Below, one piece after another: positions 23,913-35,300 of a stretch of 64,000 nt of DNA. Made by a program: the position numbers and the translations under genes. This DNA is from Rosellinia necatrix (lineage: Eukaryota; Ascomycota; Sordariomycetes; Xylariales; Xylariaceae). Numbering within the stretch: position 1 is the first letter of the stretch; each line of letters starts with the position of its first letter. The notes beneath the pieces were generated by a model that saw only the letters and a list, made by a program, of their open reading frames with translations, was not told the DNA's origin and did no database searches. The DNA lies in assembly GCA_021209875.1 (NCBI GenBank), contig JAGYVD010000001.1, positions 2,790,001 through 2,854,000 on the forward strand. Reading direction: 5' to 3'.

Positions 23913-24450
23913 GTCCACGGTCCGCGCCGCTACCCCAGGAGAAAGAGCCATATCATCGGGTTGAATCCACGGCCTAGAGCAAGCGGGCCACAGCGCCTTC
24001 ACCCGGAATACGACGAGCTTCATGTTATTGGTAATAGCCACGTTGCTTATTTGCCTTGAGGCCTTTGATCCATATCTTGCACATGTGGTGGCGTCGATAT
24101 ATATTCACCATCATTTGAACACTTTTAGCAGCGAGCCGAAAATCGTCTTTATCCTTCACCGGAAAGAGCTTCCAATCTGAACTGGTGGCGTCTCACTACA
24201 ATTTTCGGGCTTGTTATGAGGTGAAGAAGGAACCATGCCACCAGAATCGTGAGCCGGTAGTGCATATTGGGATGGAACGAGTGCTTCGGGCCTGCCATCA
24301 TCCTAATCTGCAATAATGGAAATGCTTTCGATTTCGCAAAGTTCAAGATCATCATCGATCCTTGACGCACGTGTTGACTGCGAGCAATGGTCTCGAATAT
24401 CTTCTATCATGGCTTCAAAGAACTTGAAAACCCACGTCCCTCTGGTCCAT
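23913..24450. other. 3' flank of the NLR pseudogene
   Basis: No gene was recognised. A minus-strand frame at 24149-24370 might be a remnant of the C-terminal end of the adjacent NLR pseudogene, but I cannot align it to a domain. Confidence 0.3.
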
Positions 24451-26830
24451 TCAAGCCGATAGGCGAACTCTGCTCGTCGTTTTTTCCAACAGTTTGTTTA
24501 ATACAACCAAGCCTTCGGCGTATTTCCCTTGCTTTCGGCAAGCTCTGCAGCAGATCTCAATCACCTCATAGTCGGCAAACGTGGGAGCGCGCTGGTTCAG
24601 GGACAACTCCACGATGATTTTGTCGACCAAGGGCTGGATGAGTTGTTCTGCCATGAGATATTTCCTTTGGGCGATGTAGCAAAGCGCCAATAGTTGGTAT
24701 GACGCGGACCATATGAAATGGTTCGGCCCTACTGCGTCCAGGAGAATCGACTGGCAGGCCTTGAGGATCCTTTCGGACTCACCCAGCTTGCCCATGTCAC
24801 ATGTCACACCAGATTCTACCCAGCGTCAAGTTCTTTCTCGCCTGAAAGTAGCCGGAAGGTTCGGCAGACATGTCACTTATGCTAAAGACATCTATCGCAT
24901 GAGTGTACCTCAGTTGCCGATACAAGCACGGTGCATATATTTGAACTATAGAGCAGAGGTAAACTTTCTCCTGTCGCGTGGATGGCTTAGCAAATCTCAC
25001 GAACCGTTCTGCTACTACTTCTAGTTAAGCGAAATCCCCCTTGCTCAACAAACGCAATACCTGCCTGTTTTGGAGTAGACCGTCGGGAATATGATAACCA
25101 TAATCTCGCGTTTTCACAAGAGACAAGAACTTATCAGACCTCTCCATTGTGGCTTGATCTTGGGACATTGCAACCCAGCCATTGACCGCTATCAAAGCTG
25201 CAAGCAGCTTAGATGGGTTTATCGAATGGTCAAGTCCTGCAAATTCTTCAATATGCTCCGAGGTCACGAACGCCTGTGCATACAATTGCGACGCTTCGCC
25301 GAACCTGCGCAAATCGCAAGCATTGAAGAGCGCTCGGGACACGAGACTGATGGCGGTTTGGCAAACCGAGGGTCTTCTTGATTCTTGTTGTCTTTCCCTA
25401 GACCACGCATGAACAAGTGGGTGCATGCGGAGACTACGGGACCCTTGTTTCCTCATCAGTAGAGAGAAAGACAACAATTTTCCGATTGCCTGTATCACTT
25501 CAATCTCGCTGACGCCGAGAGATTGGGGGATATCGCCGAGGAATTCTGAGTAATCAGCTGCGGAATTAACGAAAGAAAGGGAGTGAGAAAGGAATACTCG
25601 GCCGCCACTCTTTGCGTTTGCCAGAATGATGGTAATTTCGGTCGGAATTTCATCGGATTGGAAAAATGCGCAGAGATCGAGAATCATAGTTGACAGGGGC
25701 AATAGAGTGCTGAGCTGATTGTACGATATTTCCCAAGTAGTGAAGACACTATGTTCGTATGACCAGACGGCTCTTGGGGGTTTTTTGGTAAGAAGTTGTG
25801 CTTTCTTCGATTCAAATAGGTCGAGATAGCTCGTGAAACCAATGGCCTGTCCCGCGACGCAGGATCCCGCTCGGTCTATGGCTAAAGGAAGCCGGCCAAG
25901 TACGTCCACTAGGTCACCGGCCGCAGAAGAGATGTAGCAATTGACTTCCCCTCGCATCCGAGAGCACCGGTAGAGTAGCTCGATTGAATCATCCCACTCC
26001 GTTATATCTACTTCGATATGTTTGCCCAGTTTGGCCACCGCCTGTCTGCGACTAGTGATGAGAATGTTGCCAAATGGGAGTTTAGGTATATAGGGATCTA
26101 GATCGACGCTTTCGACATCATCCCAGTTGTCGAAAACAAGCAGCCAATTTTCCGACTCAAGCTCTTGAAGCTAAATATGCATAGCCATGACGTCTCTATG
26201 TTGTTCAGATTGCGGATTGTCCAGGACAGATGAGATATCAAGGTCTGTGGTTAATGCCACTGGTGCAGTAGAGAGTCCCATGTGTTTGACCAGATCAGAA
26301 AACTAGCGTAGTATCGAATTCCGACTGGGGGAAAATATCCACACCACCGTCGAGAATACATTCGTTCTGTGTGCCTCGTAGGCGAAGGCAGAGGCGATCT
26401 GTGTTTTCCCAATCCCACCTAGTCCCGTGAGAACCAATACTTTTCGACCATGTTCACTGGGTTCAAAATATGTCCGAATTTCAGAGATGATTGAAGCTCT
26501 GCCAGTAAAATACTGGTTAAGGCTGATGGGGACGAAGAAAACCCCCTCGCTGTCAACGCCTCCGGACCCGATAATTATCGGCTGTAGGACCACACAATTA
26601 GCCGAGCAGCGAGAGAAGCGACTGGGCGAAATGGTAAGGGACCTTTGGCTCTCATGTTTTCAATGAGAATATCCAGCTGTTGGGCGACTTGGTAGAACAG
26701 CTCTCCTTCTATGTCATCAGGGAAACGGCAAATGTCTCGATGGTTGGCATCGAGAGGTATGATGGTTTCATCTGCCAGCCCTAGAAACAGCTTGTACGTC
26801 GGATCCGCGAGGCCCTTTTCAAGACAATCA
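24451..26830 (-). pseudogene. NB-ARC/TPR NLR-type protein, broken
   Basis: Reading right to left, a stretch at 26640-26820 (IPLDANHRDICRF ... LYQVAQQL) resembles the linker that joins an N-terminal effector domain to the nucleotide-binding domain in fungal NLRs. The NB-ARC P-loop LTGLGGIGKTQIA lies at about 26410, the kinase-2 box NWLLVFDNWDDV at about 26140, and ILITSRR near 26060. The winged-helix region (MHPLVHAWSRER) lies near 25420, then TPR-like helices run to 24451. The frame carries in-frame stops at 26303-26305 (TAG), 26171-26173 (TAG) and 25025-25027 (TAA), and a frameshift near 24800 caused by a 7-bp tandem duplication. Fungal NLRs are implicated in non-self recognition and programmed cell death. 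This copy cannot make a full protein and its N-terminal effector domain is missing. Confidence 0.8.
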
Positions 26831-27293
26831 TGATCTGCAGCATCCCCCCGAGTTATGGACGGAATTGTATCAATCGCGCGTGTCGAGCGTGAAGAGGATC
26901 AAGACCACACTATCATGAGGTAGGTCCCCCCCAGGTGGATATCCATATGCAGTCATATTCTACACGGCCCTTGCCTCAAAAAAGAGCGAACTGGCAAGCA
27001 GATAAAGAAAAGCGTAAGCGAGGAGAGGTAGCCTGGGAAGCATTGTTCAAGGACGAAAATACTGGCATCAGAAACGTTTGGATCTCACCATGAGATATGT
27101 GAGTTTTGTCACTTGATTGGTTTTCCCGAATGCATTATTGGGATATTGAACGCAGCAGAGACCGAGTTGGTGGTGCTGTCAGCAATCATGTGCCAGAATT
27201 TGAGTGGCCCTACATCCTGGCATATCCGAGCATGCCAGAACGTAGGGATTGGGCGGGAAGATGTGAAGAAGATACAATTAGTAACTGGCATGA
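26831..27293. other. Region between the NLR and oxygenase relics
   Basis: Only short frames occur here and none resembles a known domain. It may hold decayed 5' portions of the two flanking pseudogenes, which diverge from this interval. Confidence 0.3.
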
Positions 27294-27870
27294 TTGCCGC
27301 GTTTGCCGGCCTTGAAAGAGTCTTACTACATCACAAAAGACTTGCCCGGCAGCAGGAATATGTACCCACCAAGCGAGAAGATACCTGCTTTCCGTAAGAC
27401 TGCTGACAACTACCACGACGCCATGATCCAGCTTAGCCAAAGGCTGTTTCGTCTCCTTGCTGCCTCTCTACCTGTGGATCCCTGTTACTTTGATGGATAC
27501 TCAGGCGTCAACGGGAGTGCAGCATCGTGGACCGGGAGCACACTGCGGCTTGTGCACTATCCCCAAAGGCCCCAGGAGGTTCCAGAGCGCCAAATGGCTT
27601 GTGGATCTCATACAGATTTTGTGTCTAGTAAGAGATATCAGTAAATTGATTATTCTTCTAGACACTGACAAGTACCTATAATTTCAAGTTACGCTGTTGC
27701 TCCGGGATGACATCACCGGCCTTGAGATCAAACCGCCCACGCTCTGGTTACAAATGAGAGGTACCGCATCAAACTGGAAAGGGCGATAGTTTATGTGAGA
27801 ATGCCCACCAGGTGCTCGCGCTGTGAGGCCTACTGTGCCGTTGGAAAGCTCGAAGCACCAGATCGTTGAA
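27294..27870 (+). pseudogene. 2-oxoglutarate/Fe(II) oxygenase relic
   Basis: The plus strand reads LPALKESYYITKDLPGS and continues to STLRLVHYPQRP and GSHTDF, the HxD iron-binding motif of isopenicillin-N-synthase-like oxygenases. A GTAAGA...TTCAAG intron (about 27629-27689) then joins in frame to SITLLLRDDITGLEI, a conserved family block. Further on, SSKHQIVERRRYAVSKI (about 27850) resembles the distal His region (STxHRV). Between these blocks the frame contains stops at about 27787 and 27796, and the family's NVGDxLxxWTN block is not recognisable. The N-terminal 90 or so residues are also missing. This is therefore a broken gene. Such enzymes commonly sit in secondary-metabolite clusters, consistent with the neighbouring P450 and PKS relic. 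Confidence 0.65.
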
Positions 27871-28600
27871 CGGCGACGATATGCAGTTAGCAAGATCGGC
27901 ATATCACATGCAGTGTCGCGAATGAGCAGCGCGTTAATACGGAATTGTCTGAAAACTATTTCGTCAACGAGTACTTTAAGCTAACTAGAGGGTGTTGTTG
28001 AATAAGAGAACATGCAATAGTTATCACCATCAACATTTATGACCCCACCGTTCATACAAGCCCCGTGAAGTGGGGTATACTAAGGGGTTAAATCGGCCCC
28101 AGTGGCATTAAAAGGGGGTGTAAAATTGCCTATGTAAAGCATCTCCTTGATCAACCCATTCCCCGTGCGCGAGAATGAATTACCTCACAGTTGGAAGCGT
28201 AAGGGCGACTTATCTCCAACGGAACCGCTATCGTCTCGTCTCTTTATTACAGGTAGTTCACTTCACCTGGGATAATTCAAATAATGTAGTTACTTCCAAT
28301 CCATGTAAATTAACTACTTTATATATAAACGGGAAACCCACCGACATGAGATGTCCATAGAATCGTACGGCTCGCGGAACAACGCTTTCTCTAGTAGTCG
28401 CTGTCGCAGGTGGGAACTCGAAAGTGCCGGGCCATCTTCCTACGTATATATCACTAGGCAACTCCCCAGGATATGCCACATCGCGGGCCTCAGCATCCAG
28501 TCGAAGAATATTGTCTATTTATACCCTGATAAACCCGAAATTTAGCCTTGCCTAGTCTTAACTTATTCTATTTAGATTTTTCCGCGGCAATATTTCAGAG
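27871..28600. other. Intergenic, accessory region
   Basis: About 730 bp without a recognisable gene. A G-rich stretch with short inverted parts (CCCCGTGAAGTGGGG near 28062) might be a remnant of a transposon end. Nothing else is supportable. Confidence 0.3.
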
Positions 28601-29025
28601 ATGGGCACACTACAGATTGTTTCGTATCTCCGTCTCGAGGGCCCCAAAGCTTACGATTTATTCGAAATCACACCAAAGGTACTATATTTGACGCTCCTCA
28701 GTGGCGTTGGATATTTAAACCACGAGACAGAGTACCTAAGGTTCTTGAGACGGCAATTAGCAAATTTCCATGTTTTATTTATAGTACTTGGCAACCATGA
28801 GCCGCGGCACTCTCTTAATAAACTGCCTTCGAGAAGGGTGATGCTACCGGTAATATTTGTAAGCCGAGTACGGAATAGTAGATGGTAAGGTTGGGTTCTC
28901 CCACGCTGTGCCAAGACTGCGCCCCCATGCCAAATCTGCTGCTATCTTCCGGACGGAAGTCCTTGTCGCTTGCACGTCTGTAGAGGAGCACCAGTCATGG
29001 TCAAGAGACCCAAGCCCCTTCCCCC
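28601..29025 (+). pseudogene. Calcineurin-like metallophosphoesterase relic
   Basis: A 95-codon frame reads MGTLQIVSYLRLEGPKAYD, LFEITPKVLYLTLLSGVGY, FLRRQLANFHVLFIVLGNHEP. This follows the fungal calcineurin-like phosphoesterase pattern SDLHLE...YLALLGDIG...VxGNHE. The metal ligands of the first two motifs are lost (SDLHLE is SYLRLE; the GD of LLGD is replaced by SG), while GNHEP remains. After the frame ends, SVEEHQSW at about 28980 matches a later family block in another frame. The product would be truncated and unable to bind its two metals, so I call it a pseudogene. Confidence 0.6.
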
Positions 29026-29203
29026 CCCCCACGTCCTCTAACCCTAGAGCTAAAACGAGGTTAGACTAATAACTACTGCGCGGTACTTTGTTAGCCGTAC
29101 AGAATAGATGGGCTGGAAGGTAATACGGCAGCGCAGCGAAGAAAAGATATGATCCGTAGCTGAAAGCAGAATTCGAGGGTCGATTGCCATTACTCTATCG
29201 AAG

Positions 29204-30854
29204 ATGAATTTCAAGAAGATTCCAACAGACATGCCACAAACCTGGGCACTAGGTGCCATATTGGTGGTCTACTTGCTGACGCTTATAGTATATCGGCTCT
29301 GGCTTCACCCCCTCGCGAAAGTCCCAGGCCCTCGTCTTGCGGCGCTGACGCACTGGTACGAGACGTACTTTGAACTAGTCCATAGATTTGGAGGCCAGTT
29401 TACTTTTCATATCAAAGAGCTACATAGTAGATATGGCCCCATCGTCCGCATCAACCCTGACGAGGTCCATATCGATGATCCCAACTTCTACTCCAAACTC
29501 TACAACAACCGGGATGGCCATGAGAAGCCAGGCTATCTGAAATGGCGCTTCGGCTCCCCTCATACTCTTTTCTCCACGCCCGAACACAGCATACATAGAA
29601 TGCGACGTGCCGCACAAGATCCTTTCCTTTCTCGGGGCAAAGTGCTCGAATTTGCGCCTCAGATGCGGGCCATCGTCGATAGGATGTGTGACCGCCTGTC
29701 TGATGACTTTCTTGATCGAGATAGATACATTAACTTGGGCGACATGTTCACCAGTTACGTCGCCGACATCACGACTCTTTATGCTTTTGATCGAGACTTC
29801 AAGTATCTCGAGGACCCAGATTTCGTACCGCCATTTGTTAAAGCCATTCGGGGATTCAAGAGCATCGCGCAGCCGTTTTCCCAGTTTCCTTGGCTGGCGA
29901 GATTGATGAGCATGATGCCCGACTCCGTCGTTTGCTTTTTACAACCCTCCATGTCGGTCATTCTTGCTTTCAAAGATCACGTAGACTCACTGATCCGGGA
30001 CGCCCGACACGAATTTCTTATGGCAGTAGGGGAGCCGCGTTCCTCACGCCGAACCATCATCCGCGAGATCCTTGGCTCCAACTTACCTCGAGAAGAGCTC
30101 TCATCCACGATACTGCGAGATCAAGCGGTCGGACTGATTGGCGCCGGTATTGCGAGCTCTCAGTGGACATTGGTCATAGCATTCTTTCATATCATCGAAA
30201 ATAAGAACATATACAAGATGTTGAAAGAGGAGCTTGTATCTGCCATTCCCGATCCAAACCAGGCTGTTGACCTGGACAAGAAACTCGAAAAGTGTCGTTT
30301 TCTTACGGCATGCGTTGAGGAAGGTCGGCCATCCCTTCATTTCGTGTGCCAATGACCGGATTACTCCCATGCGGCCCATGTATTAAACATATACTAATGG
30401 TATGAGGACAGCCATTCGGCTTGCATGCGGCCAGATCGCGCGATCGCCTCGAATCTCACGCCGCGCGATCCAATACGAAGAACACACACTGCCGCCAGGG
30501 ACCATTATATCGATGGATACATGGCATATGCACCACCATCCCGGCATCTACCCTGACTCCTTCACCTTCAAACCAGAGCGCTGGCTTGACGGAGCCCGCG
30601 CACCCCACCCGTACGAATCGAAACCGTTGAAGCACTACCTCACGTCATTCGGTAAAGGAACACGAAACTGCATTGGCATTAATCTAGCGTATGCCGAGAT
30701 CACTCTCGCGATTGCTTATCTGATGAGGAGGTTTGAGTGGGAGTTGGTGGAGACAACGTATAAGGATGTCGAAGTTGTCAGGGATCTAATAGCACCTGAT
30801 GTGAGTAGAGCGAGCAAAGGGGTTCGAGCTTTGGTCAAGTCGGCCCATAGCTGA
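29204..30854 (+). CDS. Cytochrome P450 monooxygenase
   Basis: Exons 29204-30323 and 30412-30854 encode 520 residues, a normal P450 length. An N-terminal membrane anchor (LGAILVVYLLTLIVYRLW) precedes the hinge HPLAKVPGP. The I helix is at VGLIGAGIASSQWTL, the ExxR pair at EEAIR across the exon junction, FKPERW follows, and the haem box FGKGTRNCIG has Cys460 as iron ligand. The intron (30324-30411) is GT-AG with CTAAT near its 3' end. The Thr usual in the I-helix oxygen-binding groove (AGxxT) is Ser here. Fungal microsomal P450s of this type oxidise secondary metabolites, and the family pattern is that of enzymes seen with terpene or polyketide clusters. Its neighbours are an alpha/beta hydrolase and a PKS relic. 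Substrate unknown. The gene reads intact although most neighbours are decayed. Confidence 0.88.
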
Positions 30855-31055
30855 ATCTCCTACGGTAACTCAACCGAGAAACGGGTTGGCATCCAAGCTC
30901 TTCAGTTACATTCCAAGCCCCTGGTTGCTGGTTGGCTGGGTAAGGTGCAAGGCGCAACTCAAGGAATGAATGAGCTTCGGGATGATGTCTTTCAATAATA
31001 CGAAGTAGGTAGTTTCGAAACTAATTAGCGTAGCCTAAGAGTGACTATATAGAAT

Positions 31056-31908
31056 TCAAAGCCCCTGAAGCTCCTGCAGAAATTTCTGTATCCCTTCAAC
31101 TACCTTGTCTATATAAAGCCCTCCCAGAACATCCTCATGTCCTGCATGTTCGACTCCGAGCTTTGTCTTCCTACAGGTCTTTGTCCCTGACTGGCCAAAA
31201 TAGAATCTCTGTTTTTCCAGATAGCTGACTTGGTCCGCTGTGGGAACGATGACCATGAACCCAAAATCATATCTCCCCCTCCCACCCCTCTTGCCTTCTC
31301 GAGAACCTAGAGATTCCCACAATGGCCAAGGCGTCCACATCGAGACCTTATAACAAGTCATGATTGCGATGCGGTTGACATGGCCGGGCGCGACAGCAAT
31401 GGCGAAACGCACCGTTGTGTCGAGAGCGGATGCACTGAGCGCAACCGTGCCGCTGAAGGAAATCCCGAAGAGTCCGACGAGTTTGGGTTCCACGGACGGT
31501 AGAGCCATAAGATAGGTGAGGGCGTCAGATATGTCACTGACCGCTTGAGGTGGATCGATCTCGACACGGGGGAGACCACCACTTTGCCCCGTGTTGCGAG
31601 GGCCGTAGAGGACTACGGTGAAACCCTGCCCCTGAAGTGCGGTAGCGCATTCGGGCAGGTTCAGCATCGTGAGAACGCACTTGAACTATGGGCTTGGTCA
31701 GAACAATCGAAGGGACGTACGGATATGAGCGAGATGCAAGGGCTTTTGGTCAATGACTTCAGCCTCGCAGCACCGTCCAATCTTAATGTGCTCGACTTAC
31801 TCTAGGACACATGACCACGCCGGGTCCTGCCTGTGCAGCAGGATAAACGCGAGAATGAAGTTGCACCCCATCATACGTATTGAAAGTGGCCTCGTGATAG
31901 GGCATCAT
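31056..31908 (-). CDS. Alpha/beta hydrolase, two exons
   Basis: Exon 1 (31801-31908) reads MMPYHEATFNTYDGVQLHSR ending in GPGVVMCPR. After a GTAAGT...CATAG intron (31686-31800), exon 2 continues in frame as FKCVLTMLNLPECA. Together they give 245 residues. The start of exon 1 matches the N-terminus of fungal alpha/beta hydrolases that read P-F-K-C at this junction. The nucleophile elbow is GISFSG, with PTADQ as the possible acid-residue region and VEHAGHED supplying the catalytic His. The protein is somewhat shorter than the roughly 300 residues typical of the group, and the lid region is Gly/Arg-rich (SREGKRGGRGRYDFG). Hydrolases like this often act on polyketide intermediates or esters in biosynthetic clusters; here it is convergent with the P450. 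ATGs at 31908 and 31905 are equivalent candidate starts. Confidence 0.72.
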
Positions 31909-32626
31909 GAGAGGTCGTGTTTATCTAGAGGACCGTGAATCTAAAGTAAGGGGCCTGAAAATAAGAAAAGCAAGTCCCTTTCAGCCTATCCTAACATGAG
32001 CCATGCAGCAAACCTGTCTTCCTGTTCACCTTTCCCCCCGACATTTTTTCTGACCTCAACGCCATCCTTATCTAGCGCGCGAAGTGAGTGCCCATCGGAG
32101 TGGTGTCCAAGATGCGGCTACAAGGATGCAGCTGCAGCCTGCAAGGATGCGGCTGACGCAACGGGGTTGTTCAAACCCATCCCAAAGTACATGAGGTAGA
32201 GTTGAATACTCTGGTACCTGCTGCTTGGGTACATTGGTTTGGAAAAGGGGTTGGTGCCGTGACTAGCAGGGTGCAAGCAAAAGGACAATAGATTTGCAAG
32301 TTAGACTCTTTACAAAAGGGTGGACTATAGCGACAAAGTAACAAGAAGGCGAGCCTACCATGAAGCACTGACAAGGTTTTCAACGTGTTATTGATGTTGT
32401 CGTGGGTATTGACAGCATGGATGAGTCTATACAGCAGAGATTGCATGTCTATACAGATACACCCCGGCCCTAACGAAAATACCTTTCCAATAAATACAAC
32501 AACCGTTCAAAACACAGCCCGGCACGTTTGCCCACTGCTGGCGTGCTATCTCGCTAGTCGTTGCATTCGCTTCAGACAGGATGAGATATTATGTTGATAA
32601 TTAGAAGGTCAGCGTAGTATTGTAAA
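31909..32626. other. Intergenic between the hydrolase and the PKS relic
   Basis: This contains the hydrolase promoter side and the region where a PKS start would be expected, but no KS N-terminus can be read. A short imperfect repeat of AAGGATGC(A/G)GCT occurs at 32108-32156. No gene is supportable. Confidence 0.35.
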
Positions 32627-35300
32627 GTGTCCCGATTTGATATCAAGGGACACTATGACGGGACTCAAAGACAATGGACGATGCGATCGCCGGGAGGCAT
32701 GTTCATTGACGCTGATCCTCGGAACATAGATGCAGCATTCTTTGGCCTCTCGCACTCGGATGCAATCTCCATGGATCTGCAGCAGAGACAGCTAATGGAA
32801 GTAGTATACGAGGGGATTGGGAGTGCCGGTTTAACTCTGGCATCTCTGAGGTCTAAGCTTTTTGGGTGCTTTGTTGGATCATGCACTTCCGGTCAGTGTT
32901 TTTCCGGCCCAGAGTTGGTATGGATATGAAGGCCGACCACGGTGCTAGACTATAGCGATATTCAGATGCGTAACCCAGAGGATAGAACACCGAACTTTAC
33001 CGTTGGGTCTGGTCGCGCCACGTTGAGGAATCGCATTAGCCATTTCTTAGATATTAAGGGGCCAAGGTGAGCTACACTTACGGTGTAGTTTTCCAGTTTT
33101 ACGTTAACGGTGCCATAGCGTGACGATAGACACAGCTTGTTCTGGAAGCCTTACTTCACTTGATCTAGCCTGTCAGTATTTAAACCCGGGCGATGCTGAT
33201 GGGGCAATAGTCGCGCGATGTAACCTGTATATGAGCCCGGAGCATAACATGGATCAAAAATAAGTGAGATTAATGGTATGGAAACGGATTTGAAGGCCCG
33301 CGAGCGCCAGTATCTGACTTTGGCATCTATAGCGCTATGATTTCGGCAGCGTCGCCCTCTGGGAGGTGCAGGGCTTTTGATGCCAAAGCAGACGGATATA
33401 TTAAAGGCGAGGCTGTCAATGTTCTAATATTGAAGCGACTTGACGATGCGGTCAGAGACGAGGAGCCAATTAGGGCCGTTATACGTGGCACATCGATCAA
33501 CAGCGACGGCTGGACCCCGGGAATCGCGAGCCCCGACGCCGAGTCCCAGGCCTTAGCAATCAAACGGGCGTACGCAAGAGCTGGTATTACCGACATGGGA
33601 GAGACAGCGTATCTTGAGTGCCATGGGACCGGCACTCAGGCGGGTGATCCGATACGATAGAGTGCAGGGCAGCGAGTTCCGTCTTCTCCCCCCTTCGCAC
33701 GCACGACAACCCCTTACGAATTGGTTCAGCGAAGAGCAATATCGGCCACTCGGGGCCTGCAGCTGGGGTTTCTGGTATGTCTAAGGCTGTCTTGGCTTGT
33801 GAGAATCGCTTGATCCCCGGAAATTCAATATTTGAAATCCCCAATCCTCAGATAGACCTTTTAACCTTGAGATTGTCACCCTCACAAATTTGTCAACCCT
33901 GGCCTCGGGGTACGCCCTTGTTGTTGAAGAAGTAGTTGATCACCACGTCCATCTGTTTCTCAACCCCATTGCAGGCCACCTAGGCATCTGGTTTCAATCC
34001 AGAATCTCCTCACTTAGGGACAATGCTCGAACTGAGCATTGTGTAGGACGGGTTCGCACCAGTCGTGTTGACGAGTCAAAAGCTTGCAAGATATCGCCAC
34101 TCCAACATACGGTTTCTCCGAAGCCGTGGCACAAAGTCATGCGCAAAGCCGGGTTCAACTTCGGCACGTCATTCCAGAATGTGATGGATACTGATTCAGT
34201 CCCTGGTCAAAGAACAGCGCGTGTCCGGGTGAACCTGCAGCCTCGGTTCTTCACATCTAGTGCATCAAAGTATAACATACACCCCACAGTTCTTGACGGC
34301 TTTTTTGGAGCCTGTATGCCATCGCTGTACCGGGGGCCTCACACAACTATCAATGCCATCCTTGTAGCTATTATGATCGATGAAATCGTTATAGAATGCC
34401 CAGATGAGCCTTCCCCTACAGAATATTGCCGGGGTAGAGTTTCATTTGTACGACCCGGCTGCTCGACACCAACAGGCAATTTTTGGAGACGACAATAAAC
34501 ATGATCTCAAAATCATCCGTCTCCCTAGAGGCTGCTCTGCGGACCCCCTAAAACTTTTGATAGGAACCGCGTGAAAGTCACTAAGGAAATGTGGTTTCTT
34601 GCTTACGATTCAAGGGCAACAGCCGGAGGATGAGAGCCCTGAGTCCGGTTCAGCTTCATATCCGATCACGTACGAGCAAGACGTTTTGCCTAGCAATTTC
34701 CCAGTTTTCGAGACCCTAGAACTAACGTCTATCACTCAGTGCGACAGGACGCTGGTACGACTGACTCTATGCAAATCAAGCCCCAGCAAGGCTCAGGCAG
34801 ACCAGAAGCCTCAATCCTGTCTTGTTACGCGATCCGAGCACATCGCGCCACCCCAAAATCTAACAACTGCTCCGTAAGGCGTAGGGTGGCCAGGAACGGT
34901 AGTCGGCCCACATGCAGTAGAACAAGTACCGATTGAAACATCCCTCGTGGCCATTGATGACCCTAACTCGCCCTGGCTTATATAAGGATGCGACAGAGTC
35001 AGGCTGGAGAACTCTGAAGTCGGTGATGAGCCCCGGGCGGACCATCGTATGGGTCACCTCGGACTCCAATCCGCAAGTCTCGTCATCACCAGTAGGTTCC
35101 TCCTTCATTACGGATTTGCACAAACCCTTCAGGAAGAAGAGCCGGCTCATACTCAGGATCCTAAGGGCCTAAGCCCAGGGAGCCAAGCCCAGATGATCAC
35201 GGGTCTTCCTTGGCCATTGCCTCAAGACTCTCCGTTAATGAAAGATGCGCGATTCAGCACACTGGCCGTGCCGCATTCGGATTCTGACAAGGGGGATTAG
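32627..35300 (+). pseudogene. Highly reducing polyketide synthase relic (KS and DH, no AT)
   Basis: Fragments in different frames follow type I PKS order. The ketosynthase begins near 32640 (GGMFIDADPRNIDAAFFGLS, SMDLQQRQLMEVVYEG). After two probable introns (the second at 33067-33118) it carries DTACSGSL with the active-site Cys at about 33140, [14 protein letters not shown] at about 33620, and SAKSNIGHSGPAAG at about 33730. All three catalytic residues are still present, but stops and frameshifts separate the pieces (33217-33330, 33658-33660). The text then jumps from the KS end (VVEEVVD) to the C-terminal half of a dehydratase (NFGTSFQNVMD, NIHPTVLDG), so the acyltransferase and first half of DH are deleted. 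Weak linker-like sequence runs to about 35300. ER, KR and ACP are absent. This is the core enzyme of a dead cluster. Confidence 0.82.

Noticed and set aside
31996..32199. Plus-strand 67-codon frame between the hydrolase and the PKS relic
   Set aside because: Low-complexity and unsupported by any motif.
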